Assembly (NCBI RefSeq): GCF_037940415.1
Contig: NZ_CP149798.1
Location: 2,972,501-3,036,500, forward strand
Origin: Streptomyces sp. f51
GTDB lineage: Bacteria; Actinomycetota; Actinomycetes; Streptomycetales; Streptomycetaceae
DNA length: 64,000 nt
Direction of reading: 5' to 3'
The stretch's first letter is position 1. The number at the start of each line of letters is the position of its first letter. Below, in pieces: positions 44,967-55,694 of the stretch. The translations under genes and the position numbers were made by a program. Below the pieces are notes generated by a model, which saw only the letters and a program-made list of their open reading frames with translations, ran no database searches and was not told the origin of the DNA.

Positions 44967-45563
44967 GTGACGACCGACGCCAACGCGCCCTGGCTGATCG
45001 TGGGCCTCGGCAACCCGGGCCCCGAGTACGCCATGAACCGGCACAACGTGGGCTTCATGGTGGCCGATCTGCTGGCGGAGCGGGTCGGCGGGAAGTTCAA
45101 GCGTGCGGGCAAGGCGCAGGCCCAGGTGATCGAGGGGCGGATCGGGCCGCCAGGTCCGGCGAACCGCCGGGTGATCCTGGCCAAGCCGATGTCGTACATG
45201 AACCTGTCGGGCGGCCCGGTGACGGCGCTGCGGGACTTCTACAAGGTGCCGACGGCCAACATCGTGGCGGTCCACGACGAGCTCGACATCGACTACGGCG
45301 TGCTGCGCCTCAAGCTGGGCGGCGGCGACAACGGCCACAACGGGCTCAAGTCCATGACCAAGGCGATGGGCGCGGACTATCACCGGGTGCGGTTCGGCAT
45401 CGGGCGTCCTCCGGGCCGTATGCAGGTCGCGGACTTCGTGCTGAAGGACTTCGGGTCCGCCGAGCGCAAGGAGCTGGACTACTTCGTGGACCGGGCGGCG
45501 GACGCGGTGGAGTGTCTGGTGATCGAGGGCCTGGAGCGGGCCCAGAGCACGTACAACTCCTGA
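44967..45563 (+). CDS. pth: Peptidyl-tRNA hydrolase
   Basis: Frees tRNA from peptidyl-tRNAs released by stalled ribosomes. The 198-residue protein has [22 protein letters not shown] with the catalytic His of the NRHNVG motif, [23 protein letters not shown] with the key Asp, and [16 protein letters not shown] 44967 is preceded by GAGGGAGA. The rplY-pth order is common in bacteria. Confidence 0.96.
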   Translation: MTTDANAPWLIVGLGNPGPEYAMNRHNVGFMVADLLAERVGGKFKRAGKAQAQVIEGRIGPPGPANRRVILAKPMSYMNLSGGPVTALRDFYKVPTANIVAVHDELDIDYGVLRLKLGGGDNGHNGLKSMTKAMGADYHRVRFGIGRPPGRMQVADFVLKDFGSAERKELDYFVDRAADAVECLVIEGLERAQSTYNS

Positions 45564-45666
45564 GGGCCGGCCCGACGGGCCACGGGAGGCCACCGGCCGG
45601 TCGAAGTACCCGTACAACTGCCGACTTGTCCCCCGCCGGGGTTGACCGAGCGCTTGGCCATGGCCA

Positions 45667-46164
45667 ATGATCCCCGCCATGCGTGCCGTCACCTCTCGTC
45701 AGAGCGCGACCACGGCGCTGCGTCTCGGACAGCTCGCGGCGATGGGCATGGTCACCGGGCTCATCCTGATCGCGGGCGTCTGGGCCTCCTGGGGCACCGC
45801 GCAGCACGTGATGCTGAGCAAGGGCAGGGAGCAGGGCACGATCGCCGTGCGGTCGTGCTCGGGTGACGTCTGCACCGGGCCGTACACACCGGTCTCGCCC
45901 GGTTCCCGGGCGCGCTCCCACGTCGTCATCGACCAGTCGGTGGCGGTGGAGAAGGGCCGGACGTACTCCGTCACGGTGAAGCCCGGCAGCGACGAGGTCG
46001 TCCGCAGCGGCCCCGCGGGACTGCTCTACGCCTGGATCCCCCTCGCGGGCGCGCTGCTGCTCGCCTCGGTGGTGGTCGCGGGCGGTCTGCGGCTGACCCG
46101 GGTCGCCTGGCTGATGGCGGGCGCGGGCCTGGCCCTGCTGACAGCCACTTTCCTGGCCATCTAG
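45667..46164 (+). CDS. Two-span membrane protein with extracytoplasmic domain
   Basis: 165 residues. One span near residues 22-42 (LAAMGMVTGLILIAGVWASW) is followed by an outside domain of about 70 residues holding two close cysteines (RSCSGDVCTGPYTP), likely a disulfide. Two more hydrophobic stretches lie at the C-terminus (LLYAWIPLAGALLLASVVVA and VAWLMAGAGLALLTATFLAI). No family is recognised. The start could be ATG 45667 or ATG 45679; neither has a clear ribosome binding site. It is convergent with ppc across a strong terminator. Confidence 0.7.
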   Translation: MIPAMRAVTSRQSATTALRLGQLAAMGMVTGLILIAGVWASWGTAQHVMLSKGREQGTIAVRSCSGDVCTGPYTPVSPGSRARSHVVIDQSVAVEKGRTYSVTVKPGSDEVVRSGPAGLLYAWIPLAGALLLASVVVAGGLRLTRVAWLMAGAGLALLTATFLAI

Positions 46165-46265
46165 GACCCGGTTCGTCCAGGGCCTGGTCATCCAGGGCCC
46201 CTCGACGACCCCGGGGCCTGGTCATCCAGGGCCCCCTCTGACGGACCCCCCCCCCCCGGACACAC

Positions 46266-46313
46266 GAAGGCGCCCTTCGCGCTCGTACCCGTACGAGCGC
46301 GAAGGGCGCCTTC
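46266..46313. terminator. Bidirectional terminator between convergent genes
   Basis: A perfect 23-bp inverted repeat (46266-46288 and 46291-46313) with only CC between the arms. The gap before it holds a repeated GGCCTGGTCATCCAGGGCCC (46181 and 46214 region) and a run of twelve C (46246-46257). Confidence 0.88.
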
Positions 46314-46346
46314 CGCTGTCCGCAGGCCGGGCCGGCGGACAACGGC

Positions 46347-49079
<2,733 letters not shown>

Positions 49080-49105
49080 AGGTGCGGCTCCTTGCAGTGG
49101 TGAAG

Positions 49106-49145
49106 CTCGTCTGAAGAGTGGGGAATCTCGTCTGAAGCTCGTCTG
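49106..49145 (-). promoter_or_regulatory. Direct repeats in the ppc leader
   Basis: Minus-strand CTTCAGACGAG occurs at 49106-49116 and 49127-49137, and CAGACGAG again at 49138-49145. The spacings of 21 and 11 bp equal two and one helical turns, as for cooperative binding of a regulator. Confidence 0.5.
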
Positions 49146-49282
49146 GGAGGGAACCCGGGTGGCGACCGCGCGCGGCGGGTGCCGCTTAGGGAGGTGGCAT
49201 CCGGGAAGAAATCAGAGCGGACCGCGCTGTCCGACCGACTCCAAGGATAGGTGTCCCCTCGGACGCGCAGGCTCACGGGCTC

Positions 49283-49339
49283 TTGCCGCCGGGCTACGCG
49301 CTGACATACTTACGACGCCGTAGGTTACGGACCCGTAGG
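49283..49339 (+). promoter_or_regulatory. Desaturase promoter and overlapping palindromic operator
   Basis: TTGCCG (49283-49288), a 16-bp spacer and CATACT (49305-49310) predict a start near 49317. From 49311 to 49339 alternating TACG/CGTA half-sites form three overlapping palindromes: TACG-4-CGTA, CCGTA-3-TACGG and TACGG-2-CCGTA. They cover the start site, fitting repression by the TetR protein encoded in the same operon. Confidence 0.6.
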
Positions 49340-49430
49340 TATTCCCGTCGGACGACGGGGGGACCCTGGGTCGCGCACCCGGACACCTCCCCGTCGTTCC
49401 TCACCCTCGAACCCCACAGGGGACGCCACC

Positions 49431-50444
49431 ATGACCACGAGTTCCGATGTGATCGACGACGCCCCGCGGGCGGCCGGCGACGACACCTCGCTCCCCGCCG
49501 CGACCCTGGGCGGCGAGAGGAAGGGGTCACTCGAACAGATCACTCTTCTCCTCTTCATCTCCGTTCCGTTCCTCGCTCTGCTCGCGGCGGTGCCGCTGGC
49601 CTGGGGATGGGGGCTGAGCCTGCTGGACGTCGGCCTGCTGGTCTTCTTCTACTACCTGGGCTGTCACGGCGTGACGATCGGCTACCACCGCTATTTCACG
49701 CACGGCTCCTTCAAGGCGAAGCGTCCGCTGCGGATCGCCATCGCGATCGCGGGGTCGATGGCGGTCGAGGGTCCTCTGGTGCGCTGGGTCGCCGACCACC
49801 GCAAGCACCACAAGTTCTCCGACGCCGAGGGCGACCCGCACTCGCCGTGGCGGTACGGCGAGACGGTTCCGGCCCTGATGAAGGGCCTGTGGTGGGCGCA
49901 CATCGGATGGATGTTCGACGAGGAGCGGACCTCGCAGGAGAAGTACGCGCCCGACCTGGTCAGGGACCCGGTGATCCGGGCGATCTCGCGTCAGTTCATC
50001 CTCTGGACGCTGCTGTCGCTTGCGCTGCCGGCGCTGATCGGCGGTCTGGTGACGATGTCGTGGTGGGGCGCGTTCACCGGGTTCTTCTGGGGGTCCCTCG
50101 TACGGGTGGCTCTGCTGCACCATGTGACCTGGTCGATCAACTCGATCTGCCACGCGGTCGGCAAGCGTCCCTTCAAGTCGCGTGACCGTTCGGGCAACGT
50201 GTGGTGGCTGGCGGTCCTCTCCTGCGGCGAGTCCTGGCACAACCTGCACCACTCCGACCCGACGTCGGCCCGGCACGGTGTGGACCGCGGCCAGCTCGAC
50301 TCCTCGGCGCGGATCATCCGCTGGTGCGAGCAGCTCGGCTGGGCGTACGACGTGCGCTGGCCGTCACGCTCGCGTATCGATTCGCGCCGCAACGACGACG
50401 GGAACGGCTCCCGACGCAAGACGGAAACCGCTGAAGCGGCATGA
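49431..50444 (+). CDS. Membrane acyl (delta-9 type) fatty acid desaturase
   Basis: A 337-residue integral membrane di-iron desaturase. The three histidine boxes are HRYFTH, HRKHH (ADHRKHHKFSDAEGDPHSP) and HNLHH (SWHNLHHSDPTSARHG). Four spans are arranged as in stearoyl-CoA-type desaturases. It likely adds a double bond to membrane acyl chains, adjusting fluidity. The stop overlaps the start of a TetR gene (ATGA), and a palindromic operator lies over its promoter, so product-sensing repression is likely. Confidence 0.93.
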   Translation: MTTSSDVIDDAPRAAGDDTSLPAATLGGERKGSLEQITLLLFISVPFLALLAAVPLAWGWGLSLLDVGLLVFFYYLGCHGVTIGYHRYFTHGSFKAKRPLRIAIAIAGSMAVEGPLVRWVADHRKHHKFSDAEGDPHSPWRYGETVPALMKGLWWAHIGWMFDEERTSQEKYAPDLVRDPVIRAISRQFILWTLLSLALPALIGGLVTMSWWGAFTGFFWGSLVRVALLHHVTWSINSICHAVGKRPFKSRDRSGNVWWLAVLSCGESWHNLHHSDPTSARHGVDRGQLDSSARIIRWCEQLGWAYDVRWPSRSRIDSRRNDDGNGSRRKTETAEAA

Positions 50445-51121
50445 TTGACGGCGTGGCGACCGACTCCAGCAGCACCCCGAGCAGCACCGAGAAGCCGCGG
50501 CGCGCGCGTCGCACCCGCATGACCGGCGCCGAGCGCCGTCAGCAGCTGCTGGAGATCGGCCGCACCTTGTTCGCCGCCAAGGGCTTCGAGGGCACGTCGG
50601 TGGAGGAGATCGCCGCGAAGGCCGGTGTCTCCAAACCCGTGGTGTACGAGCACTTCGGCGGCAAGGAGGGGCTGTACGCGGTGGTGGTGGACCGCGAGAT
50701 GCGGCGGCTGCTCGACATGGTGACCGGTTCGCTGACGGCGGGCCATCCGCGCGAGCTGTGCGAGCAGGCGGCGTTCGCCCTCCTGGACTACATCGAGGAG
50801 TACACGGACGGTTTCCGCATCCTGGTCCGCGACTCCCCCATCCCGCAGTCGACGGGGTCGTTCGCGTCCCTGATCTCGGACATCGCCACCCAGGTGGAGG
50901 ACATCCTGGGCCGCGAGTTCAAGAGCCGCGGCTTCGACTCGAAGCTGGCGCCGCTGTACGCCCAGGCCCTGGTGGGCATGGTCGCGCTGACGGGCCAGTG
51001 GTGGCTGGACGTCCGCAAGCCGCGCAAGGCGGAGGTGGCCGCGCACCTGGTGAATCTGGCGTGGCACGGTCTCGACGGTCTTGAGCCGAAGCCGCGGCTG
51101 ATAGGGCATCGCAAGGCCTGA
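50441..51121 (+). CDS. TetR-family regulator of the desaturase operon
   Basis: 226 residues. A Ser-rich then basic start precedes the helix-turn-helix (QLLEIGRTLFAAKGFEGTSV, EEIAAKAGVSKPVVYEHFGG) and a ligand domain with YIEEYTDGFRILVRDSP and GMVALTGQWWLD. It is translated by overlap with the desaturase gene and probably represses it in response to acyl-CoA or acyl chains, by analogy to other desaturase-linked TetR proteins. The effector is unproven. Confidence 0.9.
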   Translation: MIDGVATDSSSTPSSTEKPRRARRTRMTGAERRQQLLEIGRTLFAAKGFEGTSVEEIAAKAGVSKPVVYEHFGGKEGLYAVVVDREMRRLLDMVTGSLTAGHPRELCEQAAFALLDYIEEYTDGFRILVRDSPIPQSTGSFASLISDIATQVEDILGREFKSRGFDSKLAPLYAQALVGMVALTGQWWLDVRKPRKAEVAAHLVNLAWHGLDGLEPKPRLIGHRKA

Positions 51122-51131
51122 TGGCCGTGTG

Positions 51132-51161
51132 CGCTCCCGGCTCAGTTCCGGGCCGGGAGCG
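51132..51161. terminator. Hairpin overlapping two convergent gene ends
   Basis: A perfect 9-bp stem CGCTCCCGG with a 12-nt loop. The stop codon of the minus-strand VOC gene lies in the loop and the TetR stop is 10 bp to the left. Confidence 0.65.
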
Positions 51162-51513
51162 GCTCCAGGAATTCGAGGCGGTTGCCGACGGGGTCCTCGG
51201 AGAAGAAGCGCCGGTGGCCGGGCAGGTCCGAATCCCAGGTCACGGGGGCGCCGGTGGCGGCGATCCGGGCGGCGAGGGTGTCGATGCCGGTGACGCGCAG
51301 CCCGGGGTGGGCCTTCCTCGCGGGACGGAAGGACGCCTCGATCCCCAGGTGCAGCCGGACGGTCCCCGCCTCGAACCAGCAGCCCCCGCGTCCGGCGAGG
51401 ACGGGCGGCTTGGGCGTCTCGGTCATCCCGAGGACGTCTCCGTAGTACGCGCGCAGGCGGTCCTCGGAGCCCGGCGGGGCGGCGAGCTGGACGTGGTCGA
51501 GCGCGGTGAGCAT
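51142..51513 (-). CDS. VOC (glyoxalase/bleomycin-resistance fold) protein
   Basis: 123 residues with the two-repeat VOC fold: ALDHVQLAAPPGSEDRLRAY with the first metal His, GCWFEAGTVRLHLGIE with the central His, and a final DPVGNRLEFLEP with the Glu ligand. It is close to small VOC proteins of unknown substrate. The ATG overlaps the stop of the methyltransferase gene (ATGA), so the two are co-expressed. Confidence 0.88.
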   Translation of the reverse strand: MLTALDHVQLAAPPGSEDRLRAYYGDVLGMTETPKPPVLAGRGGCWFEAGTVRLHLGIEASFRPARKAHPGLRVTGIDTLAARIAATGAPVTWDSDLPGHRRFFSEDPVGNRLEFLEPLPARN

Positions 51514-52325
51514 CAGGCCTCCTTGCGGGCCACGGCGAACAGCCTCCGGAACGGCAGCACCGTGCCGTGGGGCCTGGCCGGATAGGCCTCGCGCAGCAGG
51601 TCCCGGTAGGCGCCGATGAAGGCGTCGGCAGCCTCGGGGTCGTCCGCGAGTGCGGTCAGCACGGGCCGCAGCGCGGTCCCCTTCGCCCAGTCGAGCACGG
51701 GGTCGGGACCGGTCAGCAGCTGCATGTACGTGGTCTCCCAGACGTCCGTGCGGCAGCCGGCGTCCTCCAGCCGGTCCAGGTAGACGAGCGGGTCGTGGAC
51801 CGAGTCGGCGGGGCGGAGGGTGCCGCCGAGGAGGCCCTTCCAGCGCGGGGAGGTGGCGAGTTCCCGGAGGATGACATGCAGCGGGGCGTCGGTGTTGTGC
51901 GGCATCTGGAAGGCGAGGGTGCCGCCGGGCGCGAGGGCGTCGAGCCAGCCGGGCAGGGACTCCAGGTGTCCCGGCACCCACTGGAGGGCGGCGTTCGAGG
52001 TGATCAGGTCGTACGTCTCGGCGGGTGCCCAGTCGGTGAGGTCGGCGTGGGCGAAGTCGAGGCGTCCCCCGCCGGCCGTGGGACCGGCGTGCTCCTCGGT
52101 GCGGGCCAGCATGTCGGCGGAGTTGTCGTAGCCGGTGATGTGCGCGGTGGGCCAGCGGACGGCGAGCTGGACGGTGACGTTGCCGGGGCCGCAGCCGAGG
52201 TCGGCGATACGGGCCGGGTCGCCCGGAAGTCCGCCGACCTGGGCCAGGAGGTCGGCGAACGGGCGGGCCCGGTGCCGGGAGTGACGCAGGTACTGGCCGG
52301 GGTCCCAGGTGGGGGCGGCAGCCAT
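51513..52325 (-). CDS. tam: Trans-aconitate 2-methyltransferase
   Basis: A 270-residue class I SAM-dependent methyltransferase: WDPGQYLRHSRHRARPFADL at the start is typical of Tam, followed by the SAM loop IADLGCGPGNVT, DNSADMLARTEE, ITSNAALQWVPGHLESLPGW and FQMPHNTDAPLHVILREL. Tam methylates trans-aconitate, relieving inhibition of aconitase. ATG 52325 has GAGGAGG 6 nt upstream. It is divergent from marR and coupled to the VOC gene. Confidence 0.92.
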   Translation of the reverse strand: MAAAPTWDPGQYLRHSRHRARPFADLLAQVGGLPGDPARIADLGCGPGNVTVQLAVRWPTAHITGYDNSADMLARTEEHAGPTAGGGRLDFAHADLTDWAPAETYDLITSNAALQWVPGHLESLPGWLDALAPGGTLAFQMPHNTDAPLHVILRELATSPRWKGLLGGTLRPADSVHDPLVYLDRLEDAGCRTDVWETTYMQLLTGPDPVLDWAKGTALRPVLTALADDPEAADAFIGAYRDLLREAYPARPHGTVLPFRRLFAVARKEA

Positions 52326-52419
52326 GGAGGGCCTCCTCGAAAGTCGCAGCGGGGTCGCGGTCCGTGCGAAGGGCGGTGCCGACCGGACCGTTCGTTGTCC
52401 AAGCCTCACAGCAAAACTA

Positions 52420-52491
52420 TCTCGACGTCAAGAGACTCGTCCTCAAGAAACTCCACTTCAAGAGACTTCATGTCGACACAACCACTACACT
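52420..52491 (+). promoter_or_regulatory. Direct repeats and leaderless promoter of the MarR gene
   Basis: TCAAGAGACT, TCAAGAAACT and TCAAGAGACT start at 52428, 52443 and 52458, exactly 15 bp apart. ATCTCGACGTCAAGAG (52420-52435) is a near palindrome of the kind bound by Streptomyces MarR proteins. TACACT (52486-52491) is a -10 whose start site would fall on the ATG at 52499. The gap also drives the divergent tam gene. Confidence 0.5.
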
Positions 52492-52498
52492 GATCGTC

Positions 52499-52996
52499 AT
52501 GGAGGACGAGGTCGATCGGCTGGTCGCTGCGTGGCGCCGGGAGCGCCCGGACCTCGACGTGGAACCGCTCGAGGTGCTCAGCCGGGTGAGCAGGCTGGCC
52601 CGGCACCTGGACCGTGCGCGCCGGCTCGCTTTCGCGGAGCACAGCCTGGAGCCCTGGGAGTTCGACGTCCTGACCGCGCTGCGGCGCGCCGGATCCCCGT
52701 ATCAGCTCTCGCCCGGACAACTGCTGACCCAGACACTCGTCACCTCGGGCACGATGACGAACCGCATCGACCGGCTGACCAAGAAGGGTCTGGTGGAGCG
52801 CCTCCCCGACCCGAGCGACCGCAGGGGCGTGCTCGTCCGCCTCACGGACGAGGGATGCGACCGCGCCGACCAGGCGCTGGCCGGTCTGCTCGACCAGGAA
52901 CGGGCGATCCTCGCCGAGCTGAGCCGGGCACAGCGCGGTGAACTGGCCGGACTGCTACGCCAGTTGACCGCCCCGTTCGACAACATCCCCGGCTAG
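52499..52996 (+). CDS. MarR-family regulator
   Basis: A 165-residue winged-helix dimer. The helix-turn-helix and wing are PGQLLTQTLVTSGTMTNRID and RLTKKGLVERLPDPSDRRGV LVRLT, flanked by dimer helices. It is likely translated from a leaderless mRNA starting at ATG 52499. It probably controls itself and the divergent tam-VOC pair through the repeats between them. Its last 42 bp overlap the 3' end of the convergent response-regulator gene. Confidence 0.9.
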   Translation: MEDEVDRLVAAWRRERPDLDVEPLEVLSRVSRLARHLDRARRLAFAEHSLEPWEFDVLTALRRAGSPYQLSPGQLLTQTLVTSGTMTNRIDRLTKKGLVERLPDPSDRRGVLVRLTDEGCDRADQALAGLLDQERAILAELSRAQRGELAGLLRQLTAPFDNIPG

Positions 52997-53722
52997 GTCG
53001 ACGGGTCCGACCCCGGCACGCCTGGCCAGGGCCACGGCGGCGAGGGTGGAGTGCACACCGAGCTTCCCGAGGACGTTCTGCATATGGGTGCGGACGGTGT
53101 GCGGCGACAGGAACAGCCGCTCCGCCACCGCCTTGCGCCCGAGCCCGGCCACCATGCACCGCAGCACCTCGCGCTCACGGGGCGTCAGCGACTCGACCAG
53201 CCGCTCGCTCTCGGTGCGGTGCTTGCGCGCGGCGGTGAGCTCACGGAGCACCCCGGTGAGCAGGGCGGGCGGCAGATGCGTCTCGTCGCGCAGGACACCC
53301 CGTATGACCGTGAGCAGGCGCGAGAGCGAGCAGTCCTTGGCCACCCATCCCGAGGCTCCCGCCTGGAGGGCGAGCCCGGCCCGGCGCGGGTCGTCCTTCT
53401 CGGCCAGCACGACGGTCCGTACGCCCGGCTGCCCCGAGCGCACCCCGGCGACGAGCGAGATGCCGTCGACCAGACCGTCCTCGTTGCTCTCCTGGACGGG
53501 CACCGCCGGACGCATGCCGGGCAGATTGCCGCCCAGGTCGGCGTCGACGAGCAGCACGTCGAAGCGGCGGCCCTCGGCCGCCGCGCGTTCGAGGCAGCGC
53601 AGCGCGGCCGGACCGCTGCCGGCGGCGGACACGTCGACGTCGGGCTCGGCCGCGAGCGCGGCGGCGAGCGATTCGGCGAAGATGCGATGGTCGTCGACGA
53701 CCAGTACTCGGATGCGAACCAC
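52955..53722 (-). CDS. Orphan NarL/LuxR-type response regulator
   Basis: 255 residues. The receiver domain has the acidic pair DDH (D10, D11), phospho-acceptor D60 in VLLVDADLGG and a lysine in ASGWVAKDCS. After D60 there is an insert of about 20 residues (GNLPGMRPAVPVQESNEDGL) unusual for receivers. The LuxR helix-turn-helix is LTPREREVLRCMVAGLGRKA VAERLFLSPHTVRTH. GTG 53722 was chosen with GGGGG 5 nt upstream. No kinase gene is near. The gene overlaps the convergent marR gene by 42 bp. Confidence 0.88.
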   Translation of the reverse strand: MVRIRVLVVDDHRIFAESLAAALAAEPDVDVSAAGSGPAALRCLERAAAEGRRFDVLLVDADLGGNLPGMRPAVPVQESNEDGLVDGISLVAGVRSGQPGVRTVVLAEKDDPRRAGLALQAGASGWVAKDCSLSRLLTVIRGVLRDETHLPPALLTGVLRELTAARKHRTESERLVESLTPREREVLRCMVAGLGRKAVAERLFLSPHTVRTHMQNVLGKLGVHSTLAAVALARRAGVGPVDLAGDVVERGGQLA

Positions 53723-53990
53723 AGAAACCCCCACTGTCGGGGGACGATCCGTACGGGTACGGCGCCCGAGGTGATCCCGGGCCCGCTTGCGACCCGGAAA
53801 ACGGGGTGCCTCCACCGCACGGCCGCCGCCGTGCTGGAAGTGCTACCCCCACTTCGGGCGTCGTACCCGACTGTCTCGCCCCCTGATCAGCACCGGCCCC
53901 CACCGGCACTGTTCATCAGAGTACGGCCGGGGACGGGGAGCGGAAGGCAATTTGCAGAACTGGTTGGCCAGCGCGTTTATGGTGAGTCGT

Positions 53991-54470
53991 ATGTTTCGTA
54001 TCGAGACAGAAGACGACAAGGAGCGTCGGGATCTGCTCCGCAGGCGGCTCCTGGACACGAACACGGCGGCGTCCCCGGTGCTGCGCGCACTGCGCGGAAC
54101 CCCAGGTGAGCGTGAAATCCCGCTCCACGTATGGGCGTTGGACGAGGACGGCGGGCTGGCCGGCGGACTGGCGGGGCACACCTGGACGACCTGGCTGCAC
54201 GTCACCTACCTGTGGGTCGACGACCGCCACCGGGGCGCGGGCCTGGGCAGCCGCCTGCTCACCGAGGCGGAGCGGACCGCCGCGGGACGCGGCTGCGCCG
54301 CCGCCCGCGTGGAGACCTGGGACTTCCAGGCCCCCGACTTCTACCGCAAACAGGGCTACGAGGTGGTCTCCGTGATCCCCGACTACCCCCCGGGAATCAC
54401 GGAGTACACCCTGACAAAACGCTGGAGTTCCAGCCCCGGCCGGGGAAATTTCAGCCCCTCCGGCGTTTGA
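53991..54470 (+). CDS. GNAT-family acetyltransferase
   Basis: 159 residues with the GNAT core: VTYLWVDDRHRGAGLGSRLL holds the acetyl-CoA loop (R/Q-x-x-G-x-G/A form RGAGLG), then RGCAAARVETWDFQAPDFYR KQGYEVV. The acceptor is unknown. The start may be ATG 53991 or ATG 53979. The last residues (SSSPGRGNFSPSGV) and the stop codon are encoded by a dispersed intergenic repeat, so this tail is probably acquired and not functional. Confidence 0.85.
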   Translation: MFRIETEDDKERRDLLRRRLLDTNTAASPVLRALRGTPGEREIPLHVWALDEDGGLAGGLAGHTWTTWLHVTYLWVDDRHRGAGLGSRLLTEAERTAAGRGCAAARVETWDFQAPDFYRKQGYEVVSVIPDYPPGITEYTLTKRWSSSPGRGNFSPSGV

Positions 54471-54526
54471 GGAGCGGGGTCCGGGGCGGAGCCCCGGGTA
54501 CGGGACGGGTAGGGGCGGAGGGGGCG
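54446..54526 (-). repeat. Inverted copy of the dispersed intergenic repeat
   Basis: On the minus strand it reads CGCCCCCTCCGCCCCTACCC, then GGGGCTCCGCCCC, then CTCCTCAAACGCCGGAGG and GGGCTGAAA. It joins the ends of the GNAT gene and galK, and matches the copies at 39156-39328. Confidence 0.8.
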
Positions 54527-54539
54527 AAGAACCCCGAGG

Positions 54540-55691
54540 TCAGCCCACCCGCCGGGCCCCGGCCGAAGGAACGGCGGGAAACACCCGCGGAGCCGTGAAC
54601 CCCGCCTCGGCGAAGGCCTCCAGGACCGCCTTGGTGACGCCGTCCACATCGGCGGACTCCACCAGCACGACGGCGGAACCGCCGAAACCGCCGCCCGTCA
54701 TCCGGGCCCCCAGCGCACCCGCACCGTTGGCCGCGGAGACCGCGAGATCCAACTCGGCGCAGGAGATCCGCAGATCGTCCCGCAGCGAGGCGTGACCGTC
54801 CGTCAGGACGGGCCCGATCGCCCGGACGTCCCCCGCGTCCAGCAGGGAGATGACCCGGTCCACCCGGTGGTCGTCGGAGACCACGTGACGGACGTAGCGG
54901 CGGACGCGTTCGTCGGAGAGCCGGCCGAGGGCCGCGTCGAGCTCCTCGTAGGCGACGTCCCGCAGATGGGACACGCCCAGCTGCCGCGCCCCCTCCTCGC
55001 ACCCCGCACGCCGCTCGGCGTACGCCCCGTCGCCGAGCGCGTGCTTCACCCGGGTGTCGACGACGAGGAGTTCGAGCCCCTGGGAGGCGAGGTCGAAGGG
55101 CACCTGGCGGATGGACAGGTCACGGCAGTCCAGGTGCAGGGCGTGCCCCTCCGTGCAGCACGCGGACGCCGTCTGGTCCATGACCCCGCAGGGCACACCG
55201 ACGAAGTCGTTCTCGGCGCGCTGGGCGAGCCGTGCCAGTTCGGGCCGGGTGAGCCCGAGCCCGTACAGCTCGTCGAGGGCGAGGGCGGTGACGACCTCCA
55301 GGGCCGCCGAGGAGGACAGCCCGGCGCCGGTGGGGACCGTGGAGGCCAGATGGATGTCCGCGCCGCCGACGGCGTGGCCCGCCTCGCGCAGCGCCCACAC
55401 CACACCCGCGGGATAGGCGGCCCAGCCGGTGTCCGACCGGGGCGTCAGCTCGTCGACGCGCAGTTCGACGACGGGTCCCTCGATGTCCGCCGAGTGCAGC
55501 CGCAGTACGCCGTCGGACCGGCGGGACACCGCGGCGACCGCCGTGTGCGGCAGCGCGAGCGGCATCACGAACCCCTCGTTGAAGTCCGTGTACTCGCCGA
55601 TCAGGTTGACCCTGCCGGGCGCCGCCCAGACGCCCTCGGGCGCGGCGCCGTACAGCTCCTCGAAGCCCTCACGTACCCCCACCTGCTCCAC
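54540..55691 (-). CDS. galK: Galactokinase
   Basis: Phosphorylates galactose at C1, the first Leloir step. The 383-residue GHMP kinase has the galactokinase signature GRVNLIGEYTDFNEGFVMPL, the ATP loop PTGAGLSSSAALEV and the C-terminal GARMTGGGFGGSAV. GTG 55691 has AAGGGG 6 nt upstream and lies 3 bp after the galE stop. It is last gene of galT-galE-galK. Confidence 0.96.
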   Translation of the reverse strand: MEQVGVREGFEELYGAAPEGVWAAPGRVNLIGEYTDFNEGFVMPLALPHTAVAAVSRRSDGVLRLHSADIEGPVVELRVDELTPRSDTGWAAYPAGVVWALREAGHAVGGADIHLASTVPTGAGLSSSAALEVVTALALDELYGLGLTRPELARLAQRAENDFVGVPCGVMDQTASACCTEGHALHLDCRDLSIRQVPFDLASQGLELLVVDTRVKHALGDGAYAERRAGCEEGARQLGVSHLRDVAYEELDAALGRLSDERVRRYVRHVVSDDHRVDRVISLLDAGDVRAIGPVLTDGHASLRDDLRISCAELDLAVSAANGAGALGARMTGGGFGGSAVVLVESADVDGVTKAVLEAFAEAGFTAPRVFPAVPSAGARRVG

Positions 55692-55694
55692 CTG

